Source: Lachnospiraceae bacterium (GTDB taxonomy: Bacteria; Bacillota; Clostridia; Lachnospirales; Lachnospiraceae). From it: a stretch of 64,000 nucleotides of DNA. Both the position numbers and the translations under genes were made by a program. Shown here one piece after another: positions 54,488 to 63,990 of the stretch; position 1 is the stretch's first letter, and the number at the start of each line of letters is the position of its first letter. A model generated the notes under the pieces. That model ran no database searches, was not told the origin of the DNA, and saw nothing but the letters and a program-made list of their open reading frames with translations. The stretch spans positions 62,001-126,000 of the forward strand of contig WRAQ01000001.1 of the NCBI GenBank assembly GCA_009780115.1, read 5' to 3'.

Positions 54488-55357
54488 ATGATCACAAAAG
54501 AATCGCAAATAAAAGTATATTTAAAACTGATTCGCCCTAAGCATTGGCTAAAAAATATTTTAGTTTTTGTTCCCTTGCTTTATGCTTATAATTTAACCAA
54601 ACCTGATTTACTTCTAATGACGGTTCAATGTTTTATTTCATTTTGTCTAATTTCATCAGTTGTATATATTATTAATGATATTGTTGATGCTGAAAAAGAC
54701 CGGCAGCATCCGGTTAAAAAAATGCGGCCGGTTGCATCCGGCCAAATCAGAATCCGAAACGCAGTGATTATCGCAGTGATTTTATGTATTGCCGGTTTTT
54801 ATATTGCTCTCTTGGGATATCATACCAAAATGGTCTTTTTATTTACAGCAATCTATTTTTTATTAATGATTGCTTATTCATTTTTTTTGAAGCACTATTC
54901 ACTTATTGATTGTTTTGCGATTGCGGCCGGATTTATCCTAAGGGTTTATGCAGGTGCGGCAGCAAGTGAAAGCCCGGTTTCCGAATGGCTGTTTTTGACT
55001 ATTGTTACGATTTCGTTATTTATGGCTTTTGGGAAAAGGCGTGGTGAAATCATGCAAATCAGCGATACCAAAACCACCAGAACTGTTTTAGCAAGCTATG
55101 ATATTAGCTTTATCAATGGTATTCTTTTTATTTGTGCCGGCCTTTCGATTGTTTTTTATGCTTTGTGGGCAATGACAAATACTCAATTAATGATATATAC
55201 GGTTCCGCTTGTTATTTTCATAATTTGCAAGTATCTTATGATTATTCATAATAATCAGGCACACGGCGACCCGGTGACAACATTATTAAGTGACCGGGGA
55301 TTGATAACCGCAATATTGATATTCGGGATGTTAAGTTTATTATTACTTTATATATAA
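54488..55357 (+). CDS. UbiA-type polyprenyl-phosphate phosphoribosyltransferase-like
   Basis: 289 aa membrane protein with about eight helices. NDIVDAEKDRQHP is the first Asp-rich motif and SLIDCFAIAAGFILRVYAGA the second region, as in decaprenyl-phosphate phosphoribosyl (DPPR) synthases. These move 5-phosphoribose onto a lipid phosphate for pentose-containing glycans. The epimerase and glycosyltransferase downstream fit such a path. ATG 54488 is chosen though its ribosome site is weak; TTG 54443 is possible. Confidence 0.8.
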   Translation: MITKESQIKVYLKLIRPKHWLKNILVFVPLLYAYNLTKPDLLLMTVQCFISFCLISSVVYIINDIVDAEKDRQHPVKKMRPVASGQIRIRNAVIIAVILCIAGFYIALLGYHTKMVFLFTAIYFLLMIAYSFFLKHYSLIDCFAIAAGFILRVYAGAAASESPVSEWLFLTIVTISLFMAFGKRRGEIMQISDTKTTRTVLASYDISFINGILFICAGLSIVFYALWAMTNTQLMIYTVPLVIFIICKYLMIIHNNQAHGDPVTTLLSDRGLITAILIFGMLSLLLLYI

Positions 55358-55376
55358 ATAAGGAGTGTAATTAATT

Positions 55377-56432
55377 ATGGCAAAGTATTTTATTACCGGC
55401 GGGGCAGGTTTCCTGGGAATCAATTTGATTCGCTATCTTTTGGAAGAAGGGCATACTGTAGTATCATATGATTTCGAAGAGGATTTTGATTATCCGGAGA
55501 AAAGTGACGAGCGTGTCACAATTTTCTGCGGTAAAAAAAGCGATATTCGTGATTTGGATTATATGACCGAAGCGATGGCCGGAAGTGATATTGTTGTTCA
55601 TTCCGCGGCTGCACTACCGCTTTATTCACCGGAAGATATCCATACAACGGATATTGATGGAAGCCGTAATGTTTTGCTTGCTGCAAAGAAAAATGGTATC
55701 CGCCGTGTCATTCAGATTTCTTCAACAGCCGTTTATGGTATCCCTGACCACCATCCGCTCGTGGAGACCGACAAGCTTGTCGGTGTCGGGCCTTATGGAA
55801 TTGCCAAAATCGAAGCCGAGAATGTTTGTGCCAAGTTCCGTGATGAGGGTATGATTGTACCAATCGTGCGGCCAAAATCTTTTATCGGGCCGGAACGGCT
55901 TGGGGCCTTTGTCCTACTTTATGATTGGGCGCAGGATGGCCGGGGTTTCCCGATGATTGGCAATGGAAAAAATCGTTATCAATTATTAGATGTTTATGAT
56001 TTATGTTCAGCAATTTATTTATGTGCTACATTACCCGATAATGTCGTTAATGATGTCTTTAATATCGGGGCAGAAAGATTCGCAACTATGCGGGAGGATT
56101 GGCAGGCAGTACTTGACCGGGCCGGATTCGGCAAAAAGATTGTCGGGTTTCCTAAAAAGCCGATTATCCTTGCTTTGCGTATCTTGGAAGCCTTAAAGCT
56201 CTCACCGCTTTATAAGTGGATATATGAAACTGCTTCCGAAGATTCTTTTGTTTCAATTGATAAAGCAAAGCAGGTATTAGGCTGGCAGCCGCTTTATTCA
56301 AATCAAGAAGCCTTGTTACGTAACTATGAATGGTATTTGGAAAATCAAGAAAAGTTTAAAAATGCTTCCGGTGTTTCGCATCGAGTACCCTGGAAGCAAG
56401 GGATATTGTCACTGGCAAAAAAGTTTTTTTAG
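55377..56432 (+). CDS. NAD-dependent epimerase/dehydratase
   Basis: 351 aa extended SDR: GGAGFLGINLIRYL for NAD, ISSTAVYG and catalytic YGIAK. The C-terminal half differs from the 13.5 and 59-kb epimerases. Substrate unknown; placed between the DPPR-like synthase and a GT-C type enzyme, so it may convert a lipid-linked or nucleotide sugar. GGAGTG ribosome site before ATG 55377. Confidence 0.8.
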   Translation: MAKYFITGGAGFLGINLIRYLLEEGHTVVSYDFEEDFDYPEKSDERVTIFCGKKSDIRDLDYMTEAMAGSDIVVHSAAALPLYSPEDIHTTDIDGSRNVLLAAKKNGIRRVIQISSTAVYGIPDHHPLVETDKLVGVGPYGIAKIEAENVCAKFRDEGMIVPIVRPKSFIGPERLGAFVLLYDWAQDGRGFPMIGNGKNRYQLLDVYDLCSAIYLCATLPDNVVNDVFNIGAERFATMREDWQAVLDRAGFGKKIVGFPKKPIILALRILEALKLSPLYKWIYETASEDSFVSIDKAKQVLGWQPLYSNQEALLRNYEWYLENQEKFKNASGVSHRVPWKQGILSLAKKFF

Positions 56433-56492
56433 TTCAATCAATTTTGCTGAATCACGATTCATTGAATCGTATTGAATTAGACGGAGAAAATA

Positions 56493-58016
56493 ATGGATAA
56501 TAAAGCTGCAAAATTTTTTTTACAAATAAAGACCTTTATTTTCGAAAATTTATTACTAGTCGTTATTTTATTTTGTGTGACGGTCAGTATCTTAAGCCGC
56601 TCTTATTTTGACTTATCTTATATTAGCCCTGACAGCGCCCATTACCTTAGAGCCGCCCGGGAAATTTTACGCGGCAACGGTTTTAATGTCTATCCCGAAT
56701 GGTTTGGCATTTGGCCGATTGGTTATCCTTTTCTGATTGCTGTTGTTGCCTTTATCACACGGGCGGAAATCTATCTTGCCTCCAAAATCCTGTCGGTTAT
56801 CATTGTTTGGCTTATCGGGATAATGCTTTACAAGCGTTTTGGCAAAACGGCATGGTTATATGCTTTTGTAATGTTAAATGTCGGTTTTCGTTACATTTTC
56901 TTTTATACCTGGAGTGAAACTACATTTATTCTTGGAATGTTTCTTTTTGCTTTTTGGACAGCAGATATTATCTGTGAAGATACCGTCAGGATATCACATT
57001 ACATTAAGCTGACTCTAGCCGCTTTGTTACTGTTCCTTTCACGCTATATCGGGGCTTTTGCTTTAATCATCGTCGGGCTACTATGGCTCGGTAATATGTA
57101 CTCTGCTCTCAAGTTTCGGGACAAAACCGCATGGAAACGAGTTATCTATCTTTCGCTTTCCGGAGTTGCCGCCGGGGCTTTTATTATCACCTATTTGTTA
57201 ATCAATCAAAAAATGACCGGTTACATGACCGGGCTTGCCCGAGTACCGGCCGGGCAAGTCAGGGACCTATTATTAGAGCTTTACCGGGCGCAAATGATTG
57301 AAATGGATTATGTTTTTGATACGTTCTTTTCAATCGGTTCGGCCAGGCTGGCATTATTATTGTGGTTTATATTTATTGGGTTCTTAATCTTCAGCGTAAC
57401 GAAAAACAAAAAAAATATTATCAAGCGTGACAAAGATGTTATTATCCCTATTATATTTATTATTATCGGCACAGTTTATTGGGTTGCCATCGTCATAATG
57501 CGCCTTGCTTCCGATTTTGATGATTTTGGTTTCCGGTTATTATTTCCCAGTAGCTTTATGCTTTTTATCGGTTTTGCCGGGTTACTTGTCCAAAATGAAA
57601 AAGTCAAAGCCTTTATAATACGTTATTGCGGAAAATTTATCCCTGCCCTCTGTTTGATGGGTTTTCTCTTGATGATATTAGTAATCACACCACGGCTTAA
57701 CGGCACTTCCGGTTATCGTCAGGTAAAAGCTAATGTTCTTGCTACTTATGCCGAAATTCCGGATGGTTCCATCGTTTTGGGAGGTGATACCGTACATCTT
57801 TTATTTATGCGGGACAATCTTGATGCGATGAATATTGATTTAGAAGATAATGATTTGCAAAGTTTCCTGGAAAATATCAGCGGATATGAAGAAATATATA
57901 TTTATGTCCCTGAAATGAAAAGGCAACTTGCTGAATCTTCAAATAGTACTGGTGGGCTTTATACATTTTTTGAACAGTACCGGGATAGTGAGGAGATGTT
58001 TGTGCGGGTGAAGTGA
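56493..58016 (+). CDS. GT-C type membrane glycosyltransferase (GT39-like)
   Basis: 507 aa with about eleven helices. The first outer loop has ISPDSAHYLRAAREILRGNG, the acidic/aromatic motif of lipid-linked sugar glycosyltransferases, and a C-terminal extracytoplasmic part of about 80 residues. It would transfer a sugar from a polyprenyl phosphate to a glycan or protein outside the membrane, following the upstream genes. GGAG before ATG 56493. Confidence 0.75.
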   Translation: MDNKAAKFFLQIKTFIFENLLLVVILFCVTVSILSRSYFDLSYISPDSAHYLRAAREILRGNGFNVYPEWFGIWPIGYPFLIAVVAFITRAEIYLASKILSVIIVWLIGIMLYKRFGKTAWLYAFVMLNVGFRYIFFYTWSETTFILGMFLFAFWTADIICEDTVRISHYIKLTLAALLLFLSRYIGAFALIIVGLLWLGNMYSALKFRDKTAWKRVIYLSLSGVAAGAFIITYLLINQKMTGYMTGLARVPAGQVRDLLLELYRAQMIEMDYVFDTFFSIGSARLALLLWFIFIGFLIFSVTKNKKNIIKRDKDVIIPIIFIIIGTVYWVAIVIMRLASDFDDFGFRLLFPSSFMLFIGFAGLLVQNEKVKAFIIRYCGKFIPALCLMGFLLMILVITPRLNGTSGYRQVKANVLATYAEIPDGSIVLGGDTVHLLFMRDNLDAMNIDLEDNDLQSFLENISGYEEIYIYVPEMKRQLAESSNSTGGLYTFFEQYRDSEEMFVRVK

Positions 58017-58070
58017 AAACTGCCGCCCGACTTTTAAACCATTTGATTTAAGATTCTAATGGTACAAATT

Positions 58071-59006
58071 ATGAAAAAAATAACTTTAACAATTTTTATA
58101 TGTTTTTTTTCGTTTTTAATTGGATGTGCTGCCCCTGATTTAGGCATAATGGAGATTTATGTCTTCAATATTGAAAAAGCAGATGCTATTTTAATAACGA
58201 CTGAAAACTATACTATCTTAATTGATACCGGCGAAAGAAGCCATGGCCAAATCATTGTAGATGAATTATTAAACCGCGGCATCTCCAAGATAGATACCCT
58301 GATTATCACTCATTTTCATAAAGACCATCTTGGAGGTGCGGCGACGATAATCGGTACCCTGCCAATAAATGAAGTAATCGTTCCCAATTATGGCAAGGAA
58401 TCAAGGCATTATGACCGGTTTAATACCGCTATGAATGAGGCCGGGCTTGAAAGCAATATTTTGACCGAAATTATTAATTTCAATTATGATAATATCAGTT
58501 TTACCATATACCCTTCGTTGCTTGAATATCATTTTTATGGTGATAATGAAGATGAAAGCGATGAAGGGGATGGCGATGAAGGGGATAACGATGATGGGGC
58601 AACCGCCGGATATGAAACTGCCGCCGGTGACGGAGCAACCGATGCGCCTAATGAAAATAACTTCTCACTTGCCGCCAGCATAAATCATGGAAATATGAAC
58701 TTTCTTTTTACCGGTGATGCCCGGTCAAGACGTTTGAGAGAATTGCTTTCAATTAAAGAGGTTTCGGAAATACAATATGATTTCTTAAAAGTGCCGCATC
58801 ACGGCAGACATAGCGGCCGAAGTATAGAATTTATCAATACGATTAGACCTGCTTATGCTGTGATTACTTGTTCATCAGATAGTCCGGCCGATGACAGAGT
58901 GATAAATGCTTTAAAAAATATTGATGCAAAAATCTTTTTTACAACAGAAGGAAGTGTCCGCTTGATAAGTGATGGAAGGTCATTAAATATTTCGATAGGG
59001 CAATGA
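58071..59006 (+). CDS. ComEC-like metallo-beta-lactamase lipoprotein
   Basis: 311 aa. Lipobox (LIGCAA, Cys about 19), then a metallo-hydrolase like the ComEC C-terminal domain: LIDTGERSHG, HFHKDHLGG, LFTGDA and PHHGRHS with metal ligands. An acidic insert of about 35 residues (Asp/Glu/Gly-rich, about 160-200) splits the domain. Extracytoplasmic; possibly a nuclease or phosphodiesterase. ATG 58071 chosen over the one four codons upstream. Confidence 0.8.
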   Translation: MKKITLTIFICFFSFLIGCAAPDLGIMEIYVFNIEKADAILITTENYTILIDTGERSHGQIIVDELLNRGISKIDTLIITHFHKDHLGGAATIIGTLPINEVIVPNYGKESRHYDRFNTAMNEAGLESNILTEIINFNYDNISFTIYPSLLEYHFYGDNEDESDEGDGDEGDNDDGATAGYETAAGDGATDAPNENNFSLAASINHGNMNFLFTGDARSRRLRELLSIKEVSEIQYDFLKVPHHGRHSGRSIEFINTIRPAYAVITCSSDSPADDRVINALKNIDAKIFFTTEGSVRLISDGRSLNISIGQ

Positions 59007-59060
59007 CCATTGACATTGACATGAAAATAGAACTATACTGAATAATCCATTAAGTAAATA

Positions 59061-60038
59061 TCAAATATTATAGATATCAGTTTTATAAACACCTAAGTTG
59101 CATTTAATAAAATCAATTGTTTCCGCCAAACCCTCATCAATTGTCGTTTCCGGTTTCCAGCCAACCAACGAATATAAAAATGAATTATCACCTAGCAGGC
59201 GTTCTACTTCACTATTTTCAGGCCGCAAACGGATTTCATCAGAAACAATTCTTGCTTCCGGATGAATCAACTTAATCAGTTTTTCTGCCAGCCCGCCAAT
59301 CGAAATCTCATTCATCGTTGCAATATTTATTTCTTTACCAATCGTATTATCACATTTTGCGATTTCCATAAAACCGCGCGCAGTATCTTTAACGTATACA
59401 AAGTCACGAGTAGGGGAAAGTGAACCTAATTTGATTTCATTATTCCCGGCGAGAAGCTGGGAAATAATCGTTGGTATTACTGCCCTTGCTGATTGCCTCG
59501 GCCCATAGGTATTAAACGGGCGAACAATCGTAACACCCATGTCAAAACTACGGTAAAAAGATTCTGCCATACGGTCAGCACCAATCTTCGAAGCAGAATA
59601 AGGCGACTGACCTTGGTACGGGTGGTCTTCATTAATCGGCACGCTCCGGGCAGTCCCATAAACTTCAGAAGTTGAAGTAATCAAAATCCGCCTCGTTTTT
59701 AGTTCGCGGGCCGCATTCAATACATTAAGTGTGCCTTTGATATTGGTGTCAACATAATTATCCGGGGCAATATAACTATAAGGAATCGCAATCAAAGCAG
59801 CCAAATGATGAACGGTATCGATTTCTGCCATTGCGCGTTTGACAAAGTATGGGTCGCGGACATCGCCTGAAACGACTTCAATTTCATTTTTAATATCATC
59901 AGGCAAACTGTCAATCCAGCCCCATGTCCCAAATGAATTATAGTAAACAAAGGCTCTTACATCCGCCCCGCTTTTTACAAGCTCTTCGGTCAAATGACTG
60001 CCAATAAATCCATCTGCCCCGGTTACTAATACTTTCAT
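59061..60038 (-). CDS. LegB-like sugar-nucleotide 4,6-dehydratase
   Basis: 325 aa extended SDR: TGADGFIGSHLTEEL, TSTSEVYG, YSASK and RPFNTYGPRQSARAVIP. The closest remembered relatives are LegB 4,6-dehydratases of legionaminic acid synthesis, which open the path from UDP- or GDP-GlcNAc. Last gene of the minus-strand operon; its start overlaps the CMP-sugar gene by four bases. Confidence 0.8.
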   Translation of the reverse strand: MKVLVTGADGFIGSHLTEELVKSGADVRAFVYYNSFGTWGWIDSLPDDIKNEIEVVSGDVRDPYFVKRAMAEIDTVHHLAALIAIPYSYIAPDNYVDTNIKGTLNVLNAARELKTRRILITSTSEVYGTARSVPINEDHPYQGQSPYSASKIGADRMAESFYRSFDMGVTIVRPFNTYGPRQSARAVIPTIISQLLAGNNEIKLGSLSPTRDFVYVKDTARGFMEIAKCDNTIGKEINIATMNEISIGGLAEKLIKLIHPEARIVSDEIRLRPENSEVERLLGDNSFLYSLVGWKPETTIDEGLAETIDFIKCNLGVYKTDIYNI

Positions 60039-60844
60039 AATCCAATCTCCTTACTCATTTCCCATATTTCCCGGTACTCGTAATCCTTTTCATAAAAATG
60101 TCCGGCAATCACCTGCATCAACTCAAAATCCTCTTCACTGTCAATATCCAAAACCGCCGTATCTTTCATAATGATTGCATCTGCTTTGTCATTAAAAAAA
60201 CCGGGGCCGGGTTTTGTCTTTAACGCTTCCGGTGAATAAGCATAAATGGAAGCATTCATATCATACATAAACGGTGCCTGCTGCCGCGCGGTATAATCCG
60301 AAGGGACTGCTTTGACAAAGAAACTGCTGCCCGCCGGGTAATACTTTTCTTCCAAGGAGCATTTTTCCTCCCTTACCATATTAAAATAAGGGTTCCTGCG
60401 CGAATGCGTAACCGAATAAACTACGTCTGCATCCATTCGTTGACTCTTTCGGTCAATGGCGTTTTTGACATCAACTACTCTCCTAAGCGGGGAAGTGATA
60501 TCCAAATCAATGATTATGTCATAAGTCTGTAAATACTCTTTTTCCGACCGAAGCAAACAATCTTTAATTACATCAATTTTTGCCGTCGCATCGCCGCAAA
60601 GAGCCTCTTCACGGCGGATTACGAAAACCGGCAGTTTTGTTTGGGCTGTGACGATATCAATCAATTCTTCGCTATCGGTACTCAAAACAACCGTGATATG
60701 GTTATTTTTTCCATATTTATTTATATATAATAATATCGCAGCAAGCGAATGATAAACTAAAGGGGAACCGGCAAGTTTTTTCAAATTTTTATTTTTCAGT
60801 CCCTTTGACCCGGCCCGGCCACAGATAGTAAACAAATAGTTCAT
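60035..60844 (-). CDS. CMP-nonulosonate cytidylyltransferase (LegF/PtmB/NeuA-like)
   Basis: 269 aa. The CTP-binding signature GRAGSKGLKNKNLKKL is at the N-terminus, and DLDITSPLRR carries the metal-binding Asp. It activates a sialic-like acid as CMP-sugar. The GlcNAc epimerase and LegB-like dehydratase beside it suggest legionaminic acid. ATG 60844; overlaps legB. Confidence 0.85.
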   Translation of the reverse strand: MNYLFTICGRAGSKGLKNKNLKKLAGSPLVYHSLAAILLYINKYGKNNHITVVLSTDSEELIDIVTAQTKLPVFVIRREEALCGDATAKIDVIKDCLLRSEKEYLQTYDIIIDLDITSPLRRVVDVKNAIDRKSQRMDADVVYSVTHSRRNPYFNMVREEKCSLEEKYYPAGSSFFVKAVPSDYTARQQAPFMYDMNASIYAYSPEALKTKPGPGFFNDKADAIIMKDTAVLDIDSEEDFELMQVIAGHFYEKDYEYREIWEMSKEIGL

Positions 60845-60900
60845 ATACACCCCTTGAATTTTGTAAGCATAACTTTAAATAAAAAGTGAAAACTCTTTTT

Positions 60901-61839
60901 TCACACTATTCCTCTTGTCAATTTAAGTGTCTTTACTGCGTTGTATACATCATTATCATTCTTGCATTTACCGTCAAGCATTGCAAAAAAGTGAATAATC
61001 TCTTGCATCTGATAGTCATTTCTTTCTTCTTTTAAATTGACTATTTCACCACATTTCAGATATGTCACGGTACCATTTATTAAATCTGCCTTCACTGTTT
61101 CATCAGGAAGAAATATTTCCATCTCGCGGACATTTTTCCGGCCGAAATAATCAAGATGCAGTTCAATTAATTTATCCTTTGCTTTTCCAATATACACTGC
61201 AAGATCGTCGCTGTCTATTTCCAGGTCAGAATATTTCCCGCCAAGATATGTGACTTCCTCCGGAAAACCAAATAGATACGTTAGGTAATCCCATTCATGG
61301 ATTAAATCAATTGCCACACCCCCGCCCATGTCCTTTTTCGCGCTATAGGTATCCCGATAGTCAATACCTGCCCGCCATTCCGGCAAATAACTTGAACATA
61401 TTGCCCGGATTGATATTGCGCTTTGCGTATTTATATTTTTGCGGATATACTGAATCACATTGGTATAACGAAGCGGGCAAGCAACGTAATATATGCCGTT
61501 TGCATTAAGGTTAAGCGATTCAATATCATACTCAAAACTATCAAAAACCGGCTTTTCGATAAACATATTTACGGTATTTTTAAGATATTGCTTAACTGTT
61601 TCATAATGCTTTCCAGTTGGGTTCGTAACAAAAATGATATCATAATCATTTGCTATTTCATCATCATATGAATAAATTTCATGGATATATCCGGATATTT
61701 CATCATCCGTTACGACATTTTTTTCAGTCCGGATGACATCGACTACAAAATCTTTTTTTTGGCTTTCTAAATATAAGGCCGTATTCCTTAAGTGCCTTTT
61801 CCCAATTGAACCAATACCGCAAAAAGCAATTTTGTACAT
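60901..61839 (-). CDS. Gfo/Idh/MocA oxidoreductase, canonical
   Basis: 312 aa. NAD-binding FCGIGSIGKRHLRN, catalytic Lys in FIEKPVF, and DLIHEWDYLTYLFG with the active-site Asp/His. Such proteins occur in nonulosonate and flagellar-glycan loci, altering or reducing the sugar. Start overlaps the previous gene's stop by one base. Confidence 0.85.
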   Translation of the reverse strand: MYKIAFCGIGSIGKRHLRNTALYLESQKKDFVVDVIRTEKNVVTDDEISGYIHEIYSYDDEIANDYDIIFVTNPTGKHYETVKQYLKNTVNMFIEKPVFDSFEYDIESLNLNANGIYYVACPLRYTNVIQYIRKNINTQSAISIRAICSSYLPEWRAGIDYRDTYSAKKDMGGGVAIDLIHEWDYLTYLFGFPEEVTYLGGKYSDLEIDSDDLAVYIGKAKDKLIELHLDYFGRKNVREMEIFLPDETVKADLINGTVTYLKCGEIVNLKEERNDYQMQEIIHFFAMLDGKCKNDNDVYNAVKTLKLTRGIV

Positions 61840-62819
61840 TATCCCTCAATCCTATCTATCACTTTAATAATTTCTAAATCTTTCTCAAAACCATATCTTT
61901 GCTTATTATCCGGGTTCTTCAATATCTCAAAAAACTCTGTTATTTCATTCAAGTAGGCATTCTCAATCACAAATGAAGCATATTCACTTTGTTTATCAAT
62001 TTCTTGATACAATTCAATATTTATATTAGTTTTGGCAGCTAAATCATATTGAAACAAACCGTTTGGGGTCCCATCCCAGGAAAGATAAATGTCTTCACCA
62101 TAGATTTCAAGGTTGCGTACCGCTTTCCGGGAGACAACATCTACAGCAAGCAGCCCGGCATTTCCATTTTCATGTTCAAGCGTTAGCAAATAACTATCAG
62201 GATAATCAATTTTTAAAGTGGTATTTTTCCTTTTCACAGCCGATACATGTTTAATATTAGAAAATACCTCCGTTATCCACGGCAATTCAATCGCAAGAAT
62301 CTCCCGGCAGCCATTTGTCCTTTTATCAGATACAAAGTACCCGGTATAATCTTCCCAGGGATGCCAATCCGGCAGGTACTGCCCGACGTGATAAACATAA
62401 TTAAGGGGGCCGGAGATATCTTTTATTTTTTTATCGATATAGTTTATTTCTTCACGATACAGGAAAGTAGAAGACAAAAACAAAGTCAGGTTATTCTCTT
62501 TAGCCTTTAAAATATTTTCATCGTATCCGTCTGCCACCAAATTAAGTTCGGTGAAAACATGCCAGCCATTCGTAAGGCATTCGGAAATTATATTATTATG
62601 AGAAAGGGGTGAAGTTGCGATAAATGCACATTCTATTTCCTCATCAAAGCTGATTTTCGCCATATCGGCATAGGTTTTAACCGGAAATAGCGCTTCGGCT
62701 TCCTTTCTTCTTTCTGCGGATGTGTCAATTCCAACAATATGAATCAAGGGGTCATATTTCATAATCAGCCGAATCCGGCGCTTGCCCATCGAACCTAAAC
62801 CAATCACAATTACTTTCAT
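61839..62819 (-). CDS. Gfo/Idh/MocA family protein with altered catalytic motif
   Basis: 326 aa. GLGSMGKRRIRLI for NAD. Where the family has EKP this protein reads FTELNLV, so the catalytic Lys is missing; the substrate half is also divergent. It may work with the canonical relative encoded next to it. ATG 62819 after AAAGGTTGG; TTG 62828 is less likely. It overlaps the tail of the legG-like gene. Confidence 0.8.
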   Translation of the reverse strand: MKVIVIGLGSMGKRRIRLIMKYDPLIHIVGIDTSAERRKEAEALFPVKTYADMAKISFDEEIECAFIATSPLSHNNIISECLTNGWHVFTELNLVADGYDENILKAKENNLTLFLSSTFLYREEINYIDKKIKDISGPLNYVYHVGQYLPDWHPWEDYTGYFVSDKRTNGCREILAIELPWITEVFSNIKHVSAVKRKNTTLKIDYPDSYLLTLEHENGNAGLLAVDVVSRKAVRNLEIYGEDIYLSWDGTPNGLFQYDLAAKTNINIELYQEIDKQSEYASFVIENAYLNEITEFFEILKNPDNKQRYGFEKDLEIIKVIDRIEG

Positions 62820-63990
62820 TTTTTCCAACCTTTAATATATCATAAAATTTCTTTTTCAGATTCATTTTCCCTAAGGCCATATATTCCTTAATTACCGATA
62901 CGATTTTTTTTGCGGTATCGCCATTGCCATAAGGATTAACTGTCGTTTTTGCTTTCTTTCTAAATTCATCCGTTAATGATTTTTTGATTGCCAAAATAAT
63001 TTCATCAGCATCAGGCGGACAATTTATGATACTATCCGCTTGCAGCCGCCCTTTTTGCCGGTCGCCGATATTTACCGTTGGAGTACCCAATGACGGCACT
63101 TCTATCAAACCGCTTGATGAATTGCCAATCACTACTGCTGAATACTTAACCGCACTCAAATAACGCCTCATACCAAGAGATGTAGTAACAAAGCAGTTGC
63201 TTCGCCCCGGCACAAATTGATCTATCTTTTGATTGATTATCTTGCTATCAGCATCAGCATTAGCCTTTGTAAAAATAAATCTCATTTCTGGAAAACTTTC
63301 GATTGCTTTTAACAGCTCGCCGATTTGTTCTTCAGCTGTTGATTCTTCAAGGGTGACTGGGTGGAAGGTCACTACTGCATAAATTTCTCCCAATTGAAAA
63401 GAAAGGCTTTTTTCCAGTTCTGGAAACGGCATCAGCGGGACAGAAAGAATGTTTTCGATGCCTAATGCGCCAACCGTAAAAACCCGCCCCGGTGATTCCC
63501 CAAGCTGAATAACCCGGTTCCGGTACGCTTCGGTACTAGTAAAATGCAAATAACTCATCTTGGTAATTGCATGACGGTATGCTTCATCGACAGCACCTTC
63601 AGTTGTTTCACCGCCATACAAATGCGCAATCGGGATCCGGGCATTAACCGCCGCAAGGCAAACCGCAATCGTCTCATGCCGGTCGCCTAAAACAATCAGC
63701 ATGTCCGGCTTATGATTCATAAAATACGTGCCAAAACTACTTAAGGCAGATGCCATCGTTTGCGAGATCCCTTCTGCAGTATCCGAATCCATTTTAAGCG
63801 GAATTTTTTCAGCAATTTCAAGACCATCTTCTTCGATTTCCTGATATGTTAAACCGTATTCCGGCGACAAATGCATCCCCGTCACAACAACAAATACCGC
63901 AAAATCAGCCTCGTTTTTCAAAGCAAGGATCAGCGGCTTTAGCAAGCCATATTCAGCCCTGGTGGCTGTTAAGATGCAAATTTTCATCAT
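62752..63990 (-). CDS. LegG/NeuC-like UDP-GlcNAc 2-epimerase (hydrolysing)
   Basis: 412 aa. TATRAEYGLLKPL, HLYGGETTEGAVDEAYRHAITKM, VTFHPVT and IGNSSSGLIEVPS are the family signature. It makes a ManNAc-type sugar from the UDP-sugar for nonulosonate synthesis. The last ~22 residues, which overlap the next gene by 68 bases, are not typical and may be a readthrough tail. Start at an ATGATG at the window edge. legC, legH and legI are not in the window and may lie beyond it. Confidence 0.88.
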   Translation of the reverse strand: MMKICILTATRAEYGLLKPLILALKNEADFAVFVVVTGMHLSPEYGLTYQEIEEDGLEIAEKIPLKMDSDTAEGISQTMASALSSFGTYFMNHKPDMLIVLGDRHETIAVCLAAVNARIPIAHLYGGETTEGAVDEAYRHAITKMSYLHFTSTEAYRNRVIQLGESPGRVFTVGALGIENILSVPLMPFPELEKSLSFQLGEIYAVVTFHPVTLEESTAEEQIGELLKAIESFPEMRFIFTKANADADSKIINQKIDQFVPGRSNCFVTTSLGMRRYLSAVKYSAVVIGNSSSGLIEVPSLGTPTVNIGDRQKGRLQADSIINCPPDADEIILAIKKSLTDEFRKKAKTTVNPYGNGDTAKKIVSVIKEYMALGKMNLKKKFYDILKVGKNESNCDWFRFDGQAPDSADYEI

